A stretch of 64,000 bases of DNA from Saccharomyces mikatae IFO 1815 (lineage: Eukaryota; Ascomycota; Saccharomycetes; Saccharomycetales; Saccharomycetaceae), in assembly GCF_947241705.1 (NCBI RefSeq), contig NC_079271.1, positions 186,001 through 250,000 of the forward strand, written 5' to 3'. The notes beneath the pieces were generated by a model. The model saw only the letters and a program-made list of their open reading frames with translations. It ran no database searches and was not told the origin of the DNA. The translations under genes were made by a program, and so were the position numbers. Shown piece after piece: positions 30,970 through 39,095 of this stretch. Positions within the stretch are counted from its first letter, which is position 1, and every line of letters begins with the position of its first letter.

Positions 30970-32781
30970 TCAACACCAAAAATGTAAAAATCTAGTCATA
31001 AAGGATCTTTTTGCCAATGTTTCTCGTTCAACTTTCATTTCTTCCCTACGAAGAGCCAAATCTACTTGCTTTCTGCCAGTGTCGAGATCAATATCCTCTA
31101 ATTTTACCATCAAAGTCCAATTTCTGGTATATATTTTATGTCCAAAGTAACAGACAATCAGAATTGGAAAAGACAAGTAGCCTTCAAAAAACGATTCTGC
31201 GTTCGCCCCTGAACTGCCTAGTGGAAACAAAGAAGTCCAAAAGGATGCTATTAAAACCAGAAAAAGGACAATAAAACCATACCAGGATCCCTTAACACCA
31301 GTTTGAGAAATGAATGGCAACTCGTCCAGAGATCTTTCTTGAACTTTCATGGCTTGACGAAATCTAATATGAGAGAGATTGATGGCCATCCAACAGAAAA
31401 TTGTTGATAACCCAGATAAAGCACTCAACCACGTAAAGACCTCAGCTTGCTTATCACTTGCAGCCACAAATGAAAGTAGACCAAAAAACAAAGTCAACAG
31501 GATAGCGTTCATCGGTCTACCTCTTTTGTCAACACGATTTAGAAATTTTGGTAGGTTGCCAATATGTGCCATGGCTACCATACACCTTGAACATGCATAG
31601 ACGGCACTATTAGCCACAGATACAACAGCGATCAAAATAATAGCGTTCATCAGCGATGGTAAACCTTTAATACCGCCATTTTCAATCGCAATAACCAAAG
31701 GAGATGAGGCAGCGTCCACTGAACTTGAGCCATTTAGCAACCTAGGATCATTGGATGGAACCAAGCAACCAATTAAAGTTAAAATAGCCACATAAGAGGC
31801 AGTAATCAACCAAAAAGTTCTCTTTGCTGCCTTGGGAATAGTTTCTCTAGGATTTTTACTTTCGGCAGCAGAGACAGCGGTCATCTCAATACCAGAATAA
31901 GAAAATGCAGCAGTAACAAAAACCGAACATAAACCCTTAAATTGAGTTCCTGAACTGTGTCCTACAAAAGCACCTGGATCGTGCCAATATTTGCCACCAA
32001 TGTAGCCACCATGAGGCCCTCCACCACAGGATAAAACGATACCTAAAATAGTAAAGCCAATAATGGAGAGAATCTTGATCATGGATAGCACAAACTCTGT
32101 CTCACCAAACGACTTAACGTCCAACATGTTGGCCAGAGCAATCGTCGCATAAAATATAGCAACCCAAGCATCTGAGTTGATCTTATCATTCCAGTATTTT
32201 ATAGTAATAGATGCAGCCACCAATTCCAATGGCAAAAGAACCAGCCATTGGGCTAGATAGTTTAAGTTTACTGCAAACGCAAATGAAGGTTCAACAAAAC
32301 GCATACTGTAAACGTTGAAACCACCAACAACAGGAAAAGCAGCGGACAACTCACCAAGAGAGTTAATCACAGTGAAAAGACATGTACTGATAATAACCCA
32401 ATCAATGACTAAACTGGCCGGACCACCTGTGGATAAAGCGGCACCTGTATTAACATATAAACCGGTACCTATGGCACCACCAACAGCTAAGGTCAAAAGA
32501 TGTCTCACGGAGAGATCCTTACTTAAATTGGTGTTGTTGATGTCTTCTTGCTCTATACCTTCACTACCACGGAAGTGGTCTGATGATGTAACATCATTTG
32601 TTGTTTGATTTATGCCAGGTGAACCTTTGCTACTTAATAGGAACGTAGAGTCAGTTTTCGATTTTTGTTCTGTGACAAATATGGTAGAATCTTTTTCATT
32701 TTCGGAGACTGGAGAAGTAGCTGGCTTAAATCCATCAACCATATCTGCCCAATATTCCTTCTTAAGAGGATTTCTAGGCAT
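30970..32781 (-). CDS. HIP1: High-affinity histidine permease
   Basis: 603 residues, equal to S. cerevisiae Hip1. The ~90-residue cytosolic N-terminus is followed by the amino-acid permease fold with about twelve membrane segments, starting at RHLLTLAVGGAIGTGLYVNTG (APC/YAT signature GAIGTGL). The C-terminal cytosolic tail is charged (LDTGRKQVDLALRREEMKVERE). It imports histidine, plus some divalent metals, at the plasma membrane. The YAT family has many paralogues, so the gene name rests on length, N-terminus and synteny with TDH3 and the tRNA-Trp gene. Confidence 0.96.
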   Translation of the reverse strand: MPRNPLKKEYWADMVDGFKPATSPVSENEKDSTIFVTEQKSKTDSTFLLSSKGSPGINQTTNDVTSSDHFRGSEGIEQEDINNTNLSKDLSVRHLLTLAVGGAIGTGLYVNTGAALSTGGPASLVIDWVIISTCLFTVINSLGELSAAFPVVGGFNVYSMRFVEPSFAFAVNLNYLAQWLVLLPLELVAASITIKYWNDKINSDAWVAIFYATIALANMLDVKSFGETEFVLSMIKILSIIGFTILGIVLSCGGGPHGGYIGGKYWHDPGAFVGHSSGTQFKGLCSVFVTAAFSYSGIEMTAVSAAESKNPRETIPKAAKRTFWLITASYVAILTLIGCLVPSNDPRLLNGSSSVDAASSPLVIAIENGGIKGLPSLMNAIILIAVVSVANSAVYACSRCMVAMAHIGNLPKFLNRVDKRGRPMNAILLTLFFGLLSFVAASDKQAEVFTWLSALSGLSTIFCWMAINLSHIRFRQAMKVQERSLDELPFISQTGVKGSWYGFIVLFLVLIASFWTSLFPLGSSGANAESFFEGYLSFPILIVCYFGHKIYTRNWTLMVKLEDIDLDTGRKQVDLALRREEMKVERETLAKRSFMTRFLHFWC

Positions 32782-33544
32782 TGTGATTCGAGCTTGTGGT
32801 TTTGTTTCTGTGAAGCAATGTGTCAGATGGTGAAATTATTTTATGTGGAAAGGAAATTGAGGGAAGACAACGGTAAAATGTAATGTTTTAATACTATGCT
32901 TTTCTATAAAGATTCTCCAAGTTTGCCCTTTAAGATGCAACAATGGATAACTAGCACTATAAAGATTGCCGCAAATCCAACACAAAGATAAATAAGGCAG
33001 GGCCTACTGCAACTTGTTCAACTCCTTGGCGTTATAGTTGAAAAACTTGCAGATTTTTTTAAGCTTCGAAAGAACGGCACTAGGAGCATCTATCGTTTCT
33101 TTTTTCGACGTTCGGGCGACAAATTCATCGACTAAGAAAATAAATAACTCGATGTAGCTGGGGAAAACTCACGGAGGGGATAAATAATAACTAGAAAGGG
33201 AAGTAACTACAGTTGACCTGATTCTTGAAATAATTGAGTCTTGATTACTTCTATCAATGAAGGACGCCGTTTTGTACGTTTATATAACGTTCATTATAGA
33301 AAGAAAAATTCAACACAGGCGGACATGGGGGATATAATCTTGATATCGTAAAATAATGCAATAAAGGATTAGTGGCTGATAGGTAGATCATGCAACTAAA
33401 AGGATATTTTTTGATGCAAATACAGCATCGAATAGTATTATTTTCGATAGCGTACTTCTCCTTTTGTTGGCGAACCAAGATCTGTAAAAAAAGAAGCGAT
33501 AATGGGCTATATCGACATGAAAAAAACACATCTTCACAACTCCG
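32782..33544. other. HIP1 promoter region
   Basis: Upstream of HIP1 up to the first LTR remnant. A clear TATA box is not seen immediately upstream; GAGTC cores (for example 33236-33240) are incomplete Gcn4 sites. A 98-codon minus-strand frame at 33254-33550 runs into the LTR remnant and has no features of a real gene. Confidence 0.45.
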
Positions 33545-33616
33545 AAACAATACTTAACCATCGTCTATCAACTAGTATTTGCATTACTAGTATATGATAA
33601 CATGCAGTGTTAGAGG
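33545..33616 (+). mobile_element. Ty1/Ty2-type delta LTR remnant (5' piece)
   Basis: About 70 bp resembling the beginning of a Ty1/Ty2 LTR (TCGTCTATCAACTAGTATTT, then a GTGTTAGAGG-like stretch). It is cut off where a second delta begins at 33617, so it looks like an older insertion. The start is approximate because the first bases are diverged. Confidence 0.6.
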
Positions 33617-33865
33617 TGTTGGAATAAGAACGGACTACCATCTATTAACTAGTAGTCATACTAGAAGTATATTATAAACGGTGTTAGAAGATGACATAAG
33701 TTATGAGAAGCTGTCATCGAAATAAGTGGAAGCTGAAACGCAAGAATTGATCATGTAATAGGATAGTGACTGGCAACATATGAAATGACAACGAAAGTAG
33801 TTACAGGATTATGTGGAATAACGAGTTCCATTTATCGGATTCCTATACCCTCGAGGAGAACTTCT
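33617..33865 (+). mobile_element. Ty1/Ty2-type delta LTR, 5' part, interrupted by another LTR
   Basis: Starts with the LTR terminus TGTTGGAATAAGAA and carries delta hallmarks in order: GGTGTTAGAAGATGACATAA, GAAGCTGAAACGCAAG, and CTCGAGGAGAACTTCT. The match stops at 33865, where a different LTR starts. Solo LTR fossil; no Ty coding region is nearby. Confidence 0.85.
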
Positions 33866-34246
33866 TGTTGATAATTAGTAGTTTAGTAAGTTGTAATAAT
33901 TAAGAATAGTCGTTCCTTCTTAATCTATATAAGAGAGGTATATAAAACACACGCTGATTGGTTGTATTAAACCCAGTGGTTCAGACATAAATCAGAGTGT
34001 TGATGATAAGAATTTGGTGATAACTCATCTTCTTATATACTAAGTTCTGGACAATTAATAGATCTTTATCTTATCAGTGCAGGAAATTCTATAATTAGAA
34101 TTTGCCTACTCCAATTTAATTGGTATCACCATAAGAATGTTAGTATTCATTTACCCAACATTATTAGTATCATGTTAAAGAATGTTCGTCATCAACTACA
34201 ATAATTTATATGAATAAATGTATAGTAGTAATCACTTATTCCAACA
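33866..34246 (+). mobile_element. Solo LTR of tau (Ty4/Tsu4) type inside a delta
   Basis: A 381-bp unit bounded by TGTTGATAATTAG and TTATTCCAACA, so it has the TG...CA inverted ends of an LTR. It contains a TATA-like element (CTATATAAGAGAGGTATATA). The first ~95 bp recur at 37282-37375. It is neither delta nor sigma, and its length is close to the 371 bp of Ty4 tau; Tsu4 is an alternative. The flanking delta pieces overlap by about 20 bp, and no simple 5-bp target duplication is visible. Confidence 0.65.
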
Positions 34247-34350
34247 TATACCTAAGGAGAACTTCTGGTATATTCTATGTACCACCAGATAATATCTCCT
34301 TTATCAACAATGGAATCTCAACAATTATCTCAAAATTCACCTGTATCTCA
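34247..34350 (+). mobile_element. Ty1/Ty2-type delta LTR, 3' part
   Basis: Matches the end of a delta: GGAGAACTTCTGGTATATTC, then CTTTATCAACAATGGAATCT, ending with the terminal TCTCA at 34350. The end lies 76 bp upstream of the tRNA-Trp gene, within the usual Ty1 target zone. It may belong to the delta begun at 33617 or to the older one at 33545. Confidence 0.8.
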
Positions 34351-34426
34351 GTCCTTGTAATATTATGAACAGAAAACACTCTTTAGGGTGGACTACAGTG
34401 AACTTAATTTCTTCTTATTTCAAGAT

Positions 34427-34532
34427 GAAGCGGTGGCTCAATGGTAGAGCTTTCGACTCCAATTAAATCTTGGAAATTCCACGGAATAAGATTGCAATCG
34501 AAGGGTTGCAGGTTCAATTCCTGTCCGTTTCA
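34427..34532 (+). tRNA. tW(CCA): tRNA-Trp (CCA) with a 34-nt intron
   Basis: 106 bp. The mature part folds as a cloverleaf with D-arm GGCTCAATGGTAGAGC, anticodon CCA at 34459-34461, and T-arm GCAGGTTCAATTCCTGT. The intron is 34463-34496, one base after the anticodon, the canonical position; removing it restores the stem TTCGA/TCGAA with a 7-base loop. The discriminator is A at 34532. It matches the S. cerevisiae tRNA-Trp gene. A and B boxes are internal. Confidence 0.98.
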
Positions 34533-34539
34533 TTTTTTT
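34533..34539 (+). terminator. RNA polymerase III terminator of tRNA-Trp
   Basis: Seven consecutive T residues directly after the discriminator base, sufficient for Pol III termination; a second T run follows at 34543-34548. Confidence 0.85.
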
Positions 34540-35038
34540 GATTTTTTCTCACGTAAAAAAGAGGCTGGACGATGATCGTGAACCGCGTTAAGTGGCTTGT
34601 TTTTTTCCTGTGCGGGCTGAATGGATGACGCGTTTTCCCAGCCGACCGATTTTTTGGCGACAATTCTAGTGGTGTTCTTGGAAATGTAAAAATAGAACTG
34701 GGCTATAATGCACTAGGGTCTCTGAGAGGTTGCTTTTCGTGGTGGAGGATACGAAAATGACACTGTCTTAATTACAATGGCAGTTCTTCTCGCTCGATCA
34801 AGAAGTTCTTTTTCCCGATTGGGAATAAGATATATTTAGAGCTCGCAATTACTGGTTTCATATGTTAGTTTTTTTTTCTCTATAAATACTTGCTGGTCAG
34901 CAACATGAAAAAAGCGCAAAAGATGAAACACTTATTGAAACTTCTCTGATTAGTTAATATTTATCAAATTTTCCTTTATCACCCTGGGAAATATCAATAA
35001 AATAGTGACTTATACCAAAATTAATACAGCGTAAAACT
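34540..35038 (+). promoter_or_regulatory. CRH1 promoter region
   Basis: About 500 bp between the tRNA-Trp gene and CRH1. It contains a T-tract followed by CTCTATAAATACTTG (34878-34892), the likely TATA box with Rlm1-like character; CRH1 is a known cell-wall-stress target of Rlm1. No ORF of note. Confidence 0.5.
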
Positions 35039-36577
35039 ATGAAACTGCTCGATCTAATATCGGTACTTAGTGCCTCTTCATTATTGTCTACATTGGCTAG
35101 TGCTGAAAGCACTACTGATACAGACAGTACATCTGCTACATCGAGCGGGACTTCGTGTAATCCTTTAAAAACTACAGGCTGTACGCCTGACACAGCCCTG
35201 GCGACTAGTTTCATTGAAGATTTTTCATCATCATCCGAATGGTTTACTGATTTGAAGCATGCAGGTGAAATCAAATACGGCAAGGACGGATTGTCGATGA
35301 CGCTCGCAAAAAGATATGATAACCCAAGTTTGAAATCTAATTTTTACATCATGTACGGCAAATTGGAAGTAGTTTTAAAGGCTGCCAGTGGTACTGGTAT
35401 TGTTTCATCATTCTATTTACAAAGTGACGATTTAGATGAAATTGATATCGAGTGGGTGGGCAGTGACAACACTCAATTTCAATCTAACTTCTTTTCTAAA
35501 GGTGATACAACAACATACGACAGAGGTCAATTTCACGGTGTCGACACTCCTACCGATAAATTTCATAACTATACTCTAGATTGGGCAATGGACAAAACGA
35601 CTTGGTACCTCGATGGGGAATCAGTCAGAGTACTATCGAACACATCGAGCGAAGGTTATCCACAATCTCCAATGTATGTTATGATGGGTATTTGGGCCGG
35701 TGGTGATCCAGACAATGCTCCTGGTACCATTGAATGGGCCGGTGGTGAAACTAATTACGATGATGCCCCATTTACCATGTATATTGAAAAAGTCATTGTT
35801 ACCGATTATTCTACTGGTAAAAAATACACCTATGGTGACAAATCCGGTTCATGGGAATCCATTGATGTTGAAGACGGTTCTATTTATGGTAGATACGACC
35901 AAGCACAAGAAGATTTTGCCGTCTTAGCTAGCGGTGGTAGTGTTTCTACCACCTCGTCGTCCTCTTCTTCAACCAGCTCTTCATCCGCAGTATCATCATC
36001 AAAATCTTCATCCGCAGTATCATCATCAAAATCTTCATCCGCAGTATCATCATCAAAATCTTCGTCAGTAGTATCATCGGCAAAATCATCATCAGCAAAA
36101 TCTTCGTCAGTGGTATCATCTTCATCTTCATCTTCATCTTCATCCTCTTCAGTGTCATCTAAAAAGTCTTCCTCGTCAGTCACTTCTAGTTCCGTTAGAT
36201 CATCTGATAAGCAATCTACCACATCAAAGGAACCGTTAGTTTCTTCGACTGCAAGTAGATCCACAATTTCTTCTAGTCCTAAAGCATCTACTATCGCTTC
36301 ATCTACTAAGTCCACAGTTACCCCAACTACTCATCAATCTACTCTATCATCTAGTAGTCCTGGCCAAGATAAGAGTAGTGTCACAACATCGAGTAAAGAC
36401 GTAGCTAGCTCGACTACTCAAACATCCAGCAAGCCTACTTCTGTTCAAAGTTCTACTTCCGAAACGAGCTCTCCTTATTCAGTTCAAATCGCTAACGGTG
36501 CCATGTTCGCTCAGAGCTTACCAATAAAAGGGAAACTTTTCTCTCTATTAGTAACGGTCTTATTTGGCTTAGTATGA
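35039..36577 (+). CDS. CRH1: GPI-anchored cell-wall transglycosylase Crh1
   Basis: 512 residues. A signal peptide (~22 residues, ending LASA) is followed by a cysteine-containing segment and a GH16 domain with catalytic motif DEIDIEW (E134, D136, E138). A Ser/Thr-rich stalk (~300-480) leads to a C-terminal GPI signal (IANG then a hydrophobic tail). Crh1 links chitin to beta-1,6- and beta-1,3-glucan in the wall. The stalk contains an in-frame 27-bp repeat (three units at 35978-36058 and a diverged fourth) coding SSSAVSSSK-type units, and a poly-Ser run, which differ from the stalk of S. cerevisiae as I recall it. The catalytic part is highly conserved. Confidence 0.97.
   Translation: MKLLDLISVLSASSLLSTLASAESTTDTDSTSATSSGTSCNPLKTTGCTPDTALATSFIEDFSSSSEWFTDLKHAGEIKYGKDGLSMTLAKRYDNPSLKSNFYIMYGKLEVVLKAASGTGIVSSFYLQSDDLDEIDIEWVGSDNTQFQSNFFSKGDTTTYDRGQFHGVDTPTDKFHNYTLDWAMDKTTWYLDGESVRVLSNTSSEGYPQSPMYVMMGIWAGGDPDNAPGTIEWAGGETNYDDAPFTMYIEKVIVTDYSTGKKYTYGDKSGSWESIDVEDGSIYGRYDQAQEDFAVLASGGSVSTTSSSSSSTSSSSAVSSSKSSSAVSSSKSSSAVSSSKSSSVVSSAKSSSAKSSSVVSSSSSSSSSSSSVSSKKSSSSVTSSSVRSSDKQSTTSKEPLVSSTASRSTISSSPKASTIASSTKSTVTPTTHQSTLSSSSPGQDKSSVTTSSKDVASSTTQTSSKPTSVQSSTSETSSPYSVQIANGAMFAQSLPIKGKLFSLLVTVLFGLV
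35978..36085 (+). repeat. 27-bp coding minisatellite in the CRH1 stalk
   Basis: Unit TCTTCATCCGCAGTATCATC plus ATCAAAA is repeated exactly at 35978, 36005 and 36032, with a diverged copy at 36059. Each unit codes nine residues (S-S-S-A-V-S-S-S-K). Such repeats change copy number by slippage or recombination. Confidence 0.9.
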
Positions 36578-36779
36578 GCTTATAATATTTACTAGAGAAT
36601 ATTCAGCACCAAAATAAGAAGATGTAATCTTTAAATACAATAACTACAAACACCAAATAAAAAATAAATGTATAATCAGTGAAAAAAAAAAAATTTAAAA
36701 GTATAATTACTGGATATAGATTGAGAGTAAATCAACACTTGAAAGTAAATATATCAGCAATTTTCACAAAAAATTAGAA

Positions 36780-36852
36780 AGCCCCGTAGGGGGCTCGAAC
36801 CCCTAACCTTATGATTAAGAGTCATACGCGCTACCGATTGCGCCAACAAGGC
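36780..36852 (-). tRNA. tK(CUU): tRNA-Lys (CUU)
   Basis: 73 nt, no intron. The minus strand reads GCCTTGTTGGCGCAATCGG for the acceptor and D-arm, anticodon CTT in GACTCTTAATC, and T-arm GGGGTTCGAGCCCC. The acceptor stem pairs fully with two G-U pairs and the discriminator is U. A T6 stretch downstream (36768-36773 on the complement) serves as terminator. In S. cerevisiae a tRNA-Lys(CUU) also follows CRH1, as I recall, and BUB1 comes next; here chromosome XVI genes come next. Confidence 0.97.
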
Positions 36853-36866
36853 TTATTTGTTGAGAA

Positions 36867-37213
36867 TGTTGTATCTTAAGATGAGATACGTCAGTATGAC
36901 AATACATCATTCTAAACGTTCATAAAACACATATGAAACAATCTTATAACGAAACGAACAGATTGAACAACATAAGGTAAAACTCTGCTTTTCCGAGCTG
37001 AACTAATCAAATGTATAAATACCTGAACAATTAGTTAGATCCGAGATTCCGCGCTTCCACTATTTAGTATAAACTATATCTTATATAATATATAGGATAA
37101 GTAACATCCCGTGAATTAAGTTGATAAGCCGTTTTGACAATAAGTTACTTCCCTAAGATAGTATATTAGGATTGTCAAGACATCCCGGTATTACTCGAGC
37201 CCGCAATACAACA
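36867..37213 (+). mobile_element. Solo Ty3 LTR (sigma)
   Basis: 347 bp from TGTTGTATCTTAAGATGAGA to CCCGCAATACAACA. It matches S. cerevisiae sigma throughout, including TCCGAGATTCCGCGCTTCC and AGGATTGTCAAGACATCCCG. It starts 15 bp upstream of the tRNA-Lys 5' end, the classic Ty3 target at the Pol III start site. The element looks full length for an LTR, with modest divergence. No matching 5-bp target duplication is visible. Confidence 0.92.
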
Positions 37214-37281
37214 ATGTATGTTGTGGCACACTTACTTATCTAGTATTAAGGGAACTTCCCCAACTATATATTAGCAAAATG
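37214..37281. other. Short spacer between sigma and the tau-like fragment
   Basis: 68 bp of AT-rich DNA with no recognised feature; it could be old tRNA-upstream DNA or an unrecognised element piece. Confidence 0.4.
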
Positions 37282-37375
37282 TGTTGAATATTAGTTGTTT
37301 AGTAAGTTGTAATAATTAAGAATAGTCGTTCCTTCTTAATCTATATAAGAGAGGTATATAAAACACATGCTGATT
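37282..37375 (+). mobile_element. Tau-type LTR fragment (5' end)
   Basis: Begins TGTTGAATATTAGTTG and continues with the same sequence as the LTR at 33866 (for example GTAATAATTAAGAATAGTCG and AGAGAGGTATATAAAACACA). It ends where a delta starts at 37376. The 3' part of the LTR is not found on the other side of that delta. Confidence 0.75.
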
Positions 37376-37707
37376 TGTTGGAATGAAAATCAACTATCGT
37401 CTAGCAACTAGTAGTCATACTACTAGTACATTATCATATACGGTGTTAGAAGATGACATAAGTTATGAGAAGCGGTCATCGAAATAAGTGGAAGCTGAAA
37501 TGCAAGGATTGATAATGTAATAGGATAATGACTGACAACATATAAAATGACAATAAAAGCATATACAGAATTATGTAGAACTAGGAGTTCCATTTATGGG
37601 ATTCCTATATCCTCGAGGAGAACTTCTAGTATATCTACATACCTAATATTATTGCCTTTATCAACAATGGAATCCCAACAATCATCTCAAAATTCACCCA
37701 CTTCTCA
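37376..37707 (+). mobile_element. Solo Ty1/Ty2 LTR (delta)
   Basis: 332 bp, full LTR length, from TGTTGGAATGAAAATCAACT to CACTTCTCA. Delta landmarks occur in order (GGTGTTAGAAGATGACATAA, CTCGAGGAGAACTTCTAGTA, CAACAATGGAATCCCAACAA). It interrupts the tau-type fragment and so is younger than it. The bases on its two sides do not form an obvious 5-bp duplication. Confidence 0.9.
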
Positions 37708-38116
37708 AAGAGATTCATAAAATATCGGTAAACTGGGGGAAAAAGTCCATAAAGATATTTCCTTTATTTAAAACAATGTACAAAAAGTGTCGTGATAGTA
37801 GTAGGTGGTGTTCCATGCAAATTCAAAATAGTCTCCTCAGGATTCACGAACGTTTCATAGATTTATCAACTTATCAATAATGATATACTCTGGGACCCGA
37901 AAATCTTCTTGTTTACCTTTTAATATATTCTTTGTTTGGTTTATTTAATATTATTATATTCTAATTTTAATATATAATAATTTATTGAATTTATCGAAAA
38001 AGGTTTAGATTAATTAAATTGATGTAAATATAAAGACTTTTAAAATCAACGCATGTTGTTAAAAATTGAATTTGATGTGTACTAAAATCAAAGAATGAAC
38101 ATGTGAAGAATAACAC
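37708..38116. other. AT-rich junction DNA
   Basis: About 410 bp. The right half (37915-38060) is strongly AT-rich with TTAATATA/TATTAT runs. The minus strand at 38025-38035 carries a 10/11 ARS-consensus match, which is weak evidence alone. No gene, RNA or recognisable LTR sequence is seen. Confidence 0.5.
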
Positions 38117-38622
38117 ATGATCTTGAAGAATAAACGTCAAGAAAAAATCAAATGGGTTAGTAATGATTTACACAAAGCTACAGAAGCGTTCAGAGCGGCC
38201 AATGAAAATTGGAACGAGCAAGACTCCAGAAACTCGTTCATGAACTATTTTATTCTTCCCGAGGAAGAATTTTTGGCATGGATTTTGAAGTATAGCCTAT
38301 TTTACTTTCACAAAATGCCCCACCTCAACTGTCCAAAAGGTAATAAAGGTATTCCCCAAGGTTGGCTCCTTAGGCTTTCAAGAAAAATACTATCAGCGCG
38401 GCTGTTACATTTTTATCCAGGCCTATATCTATGAAGAGGAAATTCCAAATACTGCTATATGATCTTGGAAGCTTTTCGACAAGTGGCCAAAATATCGGTA
38501 TTTCTATTAGCCCCACCTTAATCATTGACTTCAGTTTAGTTCTTTCTTTCCCCCAAGAATCATCTAAGAAAATTTACTTTGGTGGAAAGAGTATAGAAAT
38601 TATACATGTCTCAGTGCAATGA
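38117..38622 (+). pseudogene. Possible decayed coding region of unknown origin
   Basis: An open frame of 105 codons (38117-38434) has protein-like composition (for example EEEFLAWILKYSLFYFHKMP) and no match I recognise. Near its end, plausible coding sequence appears to continue in another frame, and a further short frame (to 38622) overlaps its stop. That pattern suggests one longer gene that has decayed. It lies in the junction interval, between the LTR cluster and CAR1, where S. cerevisiae has no gene that I know. I cannot name the family or exclude chance. Confidence 0.35.
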
Positions 38623-38698
38623 TTTCATTTAACAAATAACTGGGAGCTGCATGCATATATAATTCTTTTAACTAAGAAGACAGAACGAATTTAAACAC

Positions 38699-38764
38699 AT
38701 GAATTTCACTAAGACCCCGAAGACCCTGAAGACCCTGAAGACCCTGAAGACCCTGACGACCTAA
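38699..38764 (+). repeat. 9-bp tandem repeat inside a 21-codon mini-ORF
   Basis: Five copies of AGACCCTGA (first copy with one change) run from 38712 to 38756. An ATG at 38699 reads through the array as alternating K-T-L triplets and stops at TAA 38762-38764. There is no evidence of expression; the repeat itself is certain. Confidence 0.85.
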
Positions 38765-39095
38765 AAATATTCAACTAACACCGCCTGTTTTGAGAGGCGT
38801 ATGGGCCAGTTAGCCTTTCGTAGGAAGAAAAAAAAATATATCTGGGAACAATTTCGGAAAAATGCGTTGATAATGAGCGCTTTTTTAACCACAGCAGAAC
38901 ATGTGAAGACTCTTACGGACTCTCAGCCACCCACACTCATTTTATTGTAACTTTCCTAGTTCCATATCCTTTTTTTCCATTGTTAAGAAGTACTAAGAAA
39001 ATCTTCTAACAAGAGTATATAAACGCTACTCGAACGTTCGCTTCTTTAATATTGCAAGATTCCAAAGTGGTAAGAACAAGTACAGCAAATTCGGA
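38765..39095 (+). promoter_or_regulatory. Likely promoter of the 39096 gene
   Basis: About 330 bp. A good TATA box (GTATATAAACG, 39017-39027) lies about 75 bp upstream of the ATG, with an A-rich leader (AAGAACAAGTACAGCAAATT) in between, as in genuine yeast promoters. An A9 tract is at about 38829. The layout supports transcription of the gene that follows. Confidence 0.5.

Noticed and set aside
33254-33550. 98-codon minus-strand frame upstream of HIP1
   Set aside because: It begins at the older LTR remnant and has no conserved motif; composition is that of random AT-rich DNA.
35884-36315. 143-codon acidic open frame opposite CRH1
   Set aside because: It is the reverse complement of the Ser-rich repeat (TCA/TCT codons read as D/E), so it is a by-product of low-complexity coding sequence.
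33545-37707. Intact Ty element
   Set aside because: Only LTR sequence is present. Between the LTRs there are tRNA genes, CRH1 and unrelated DNA but no gag or pol-like coding region.
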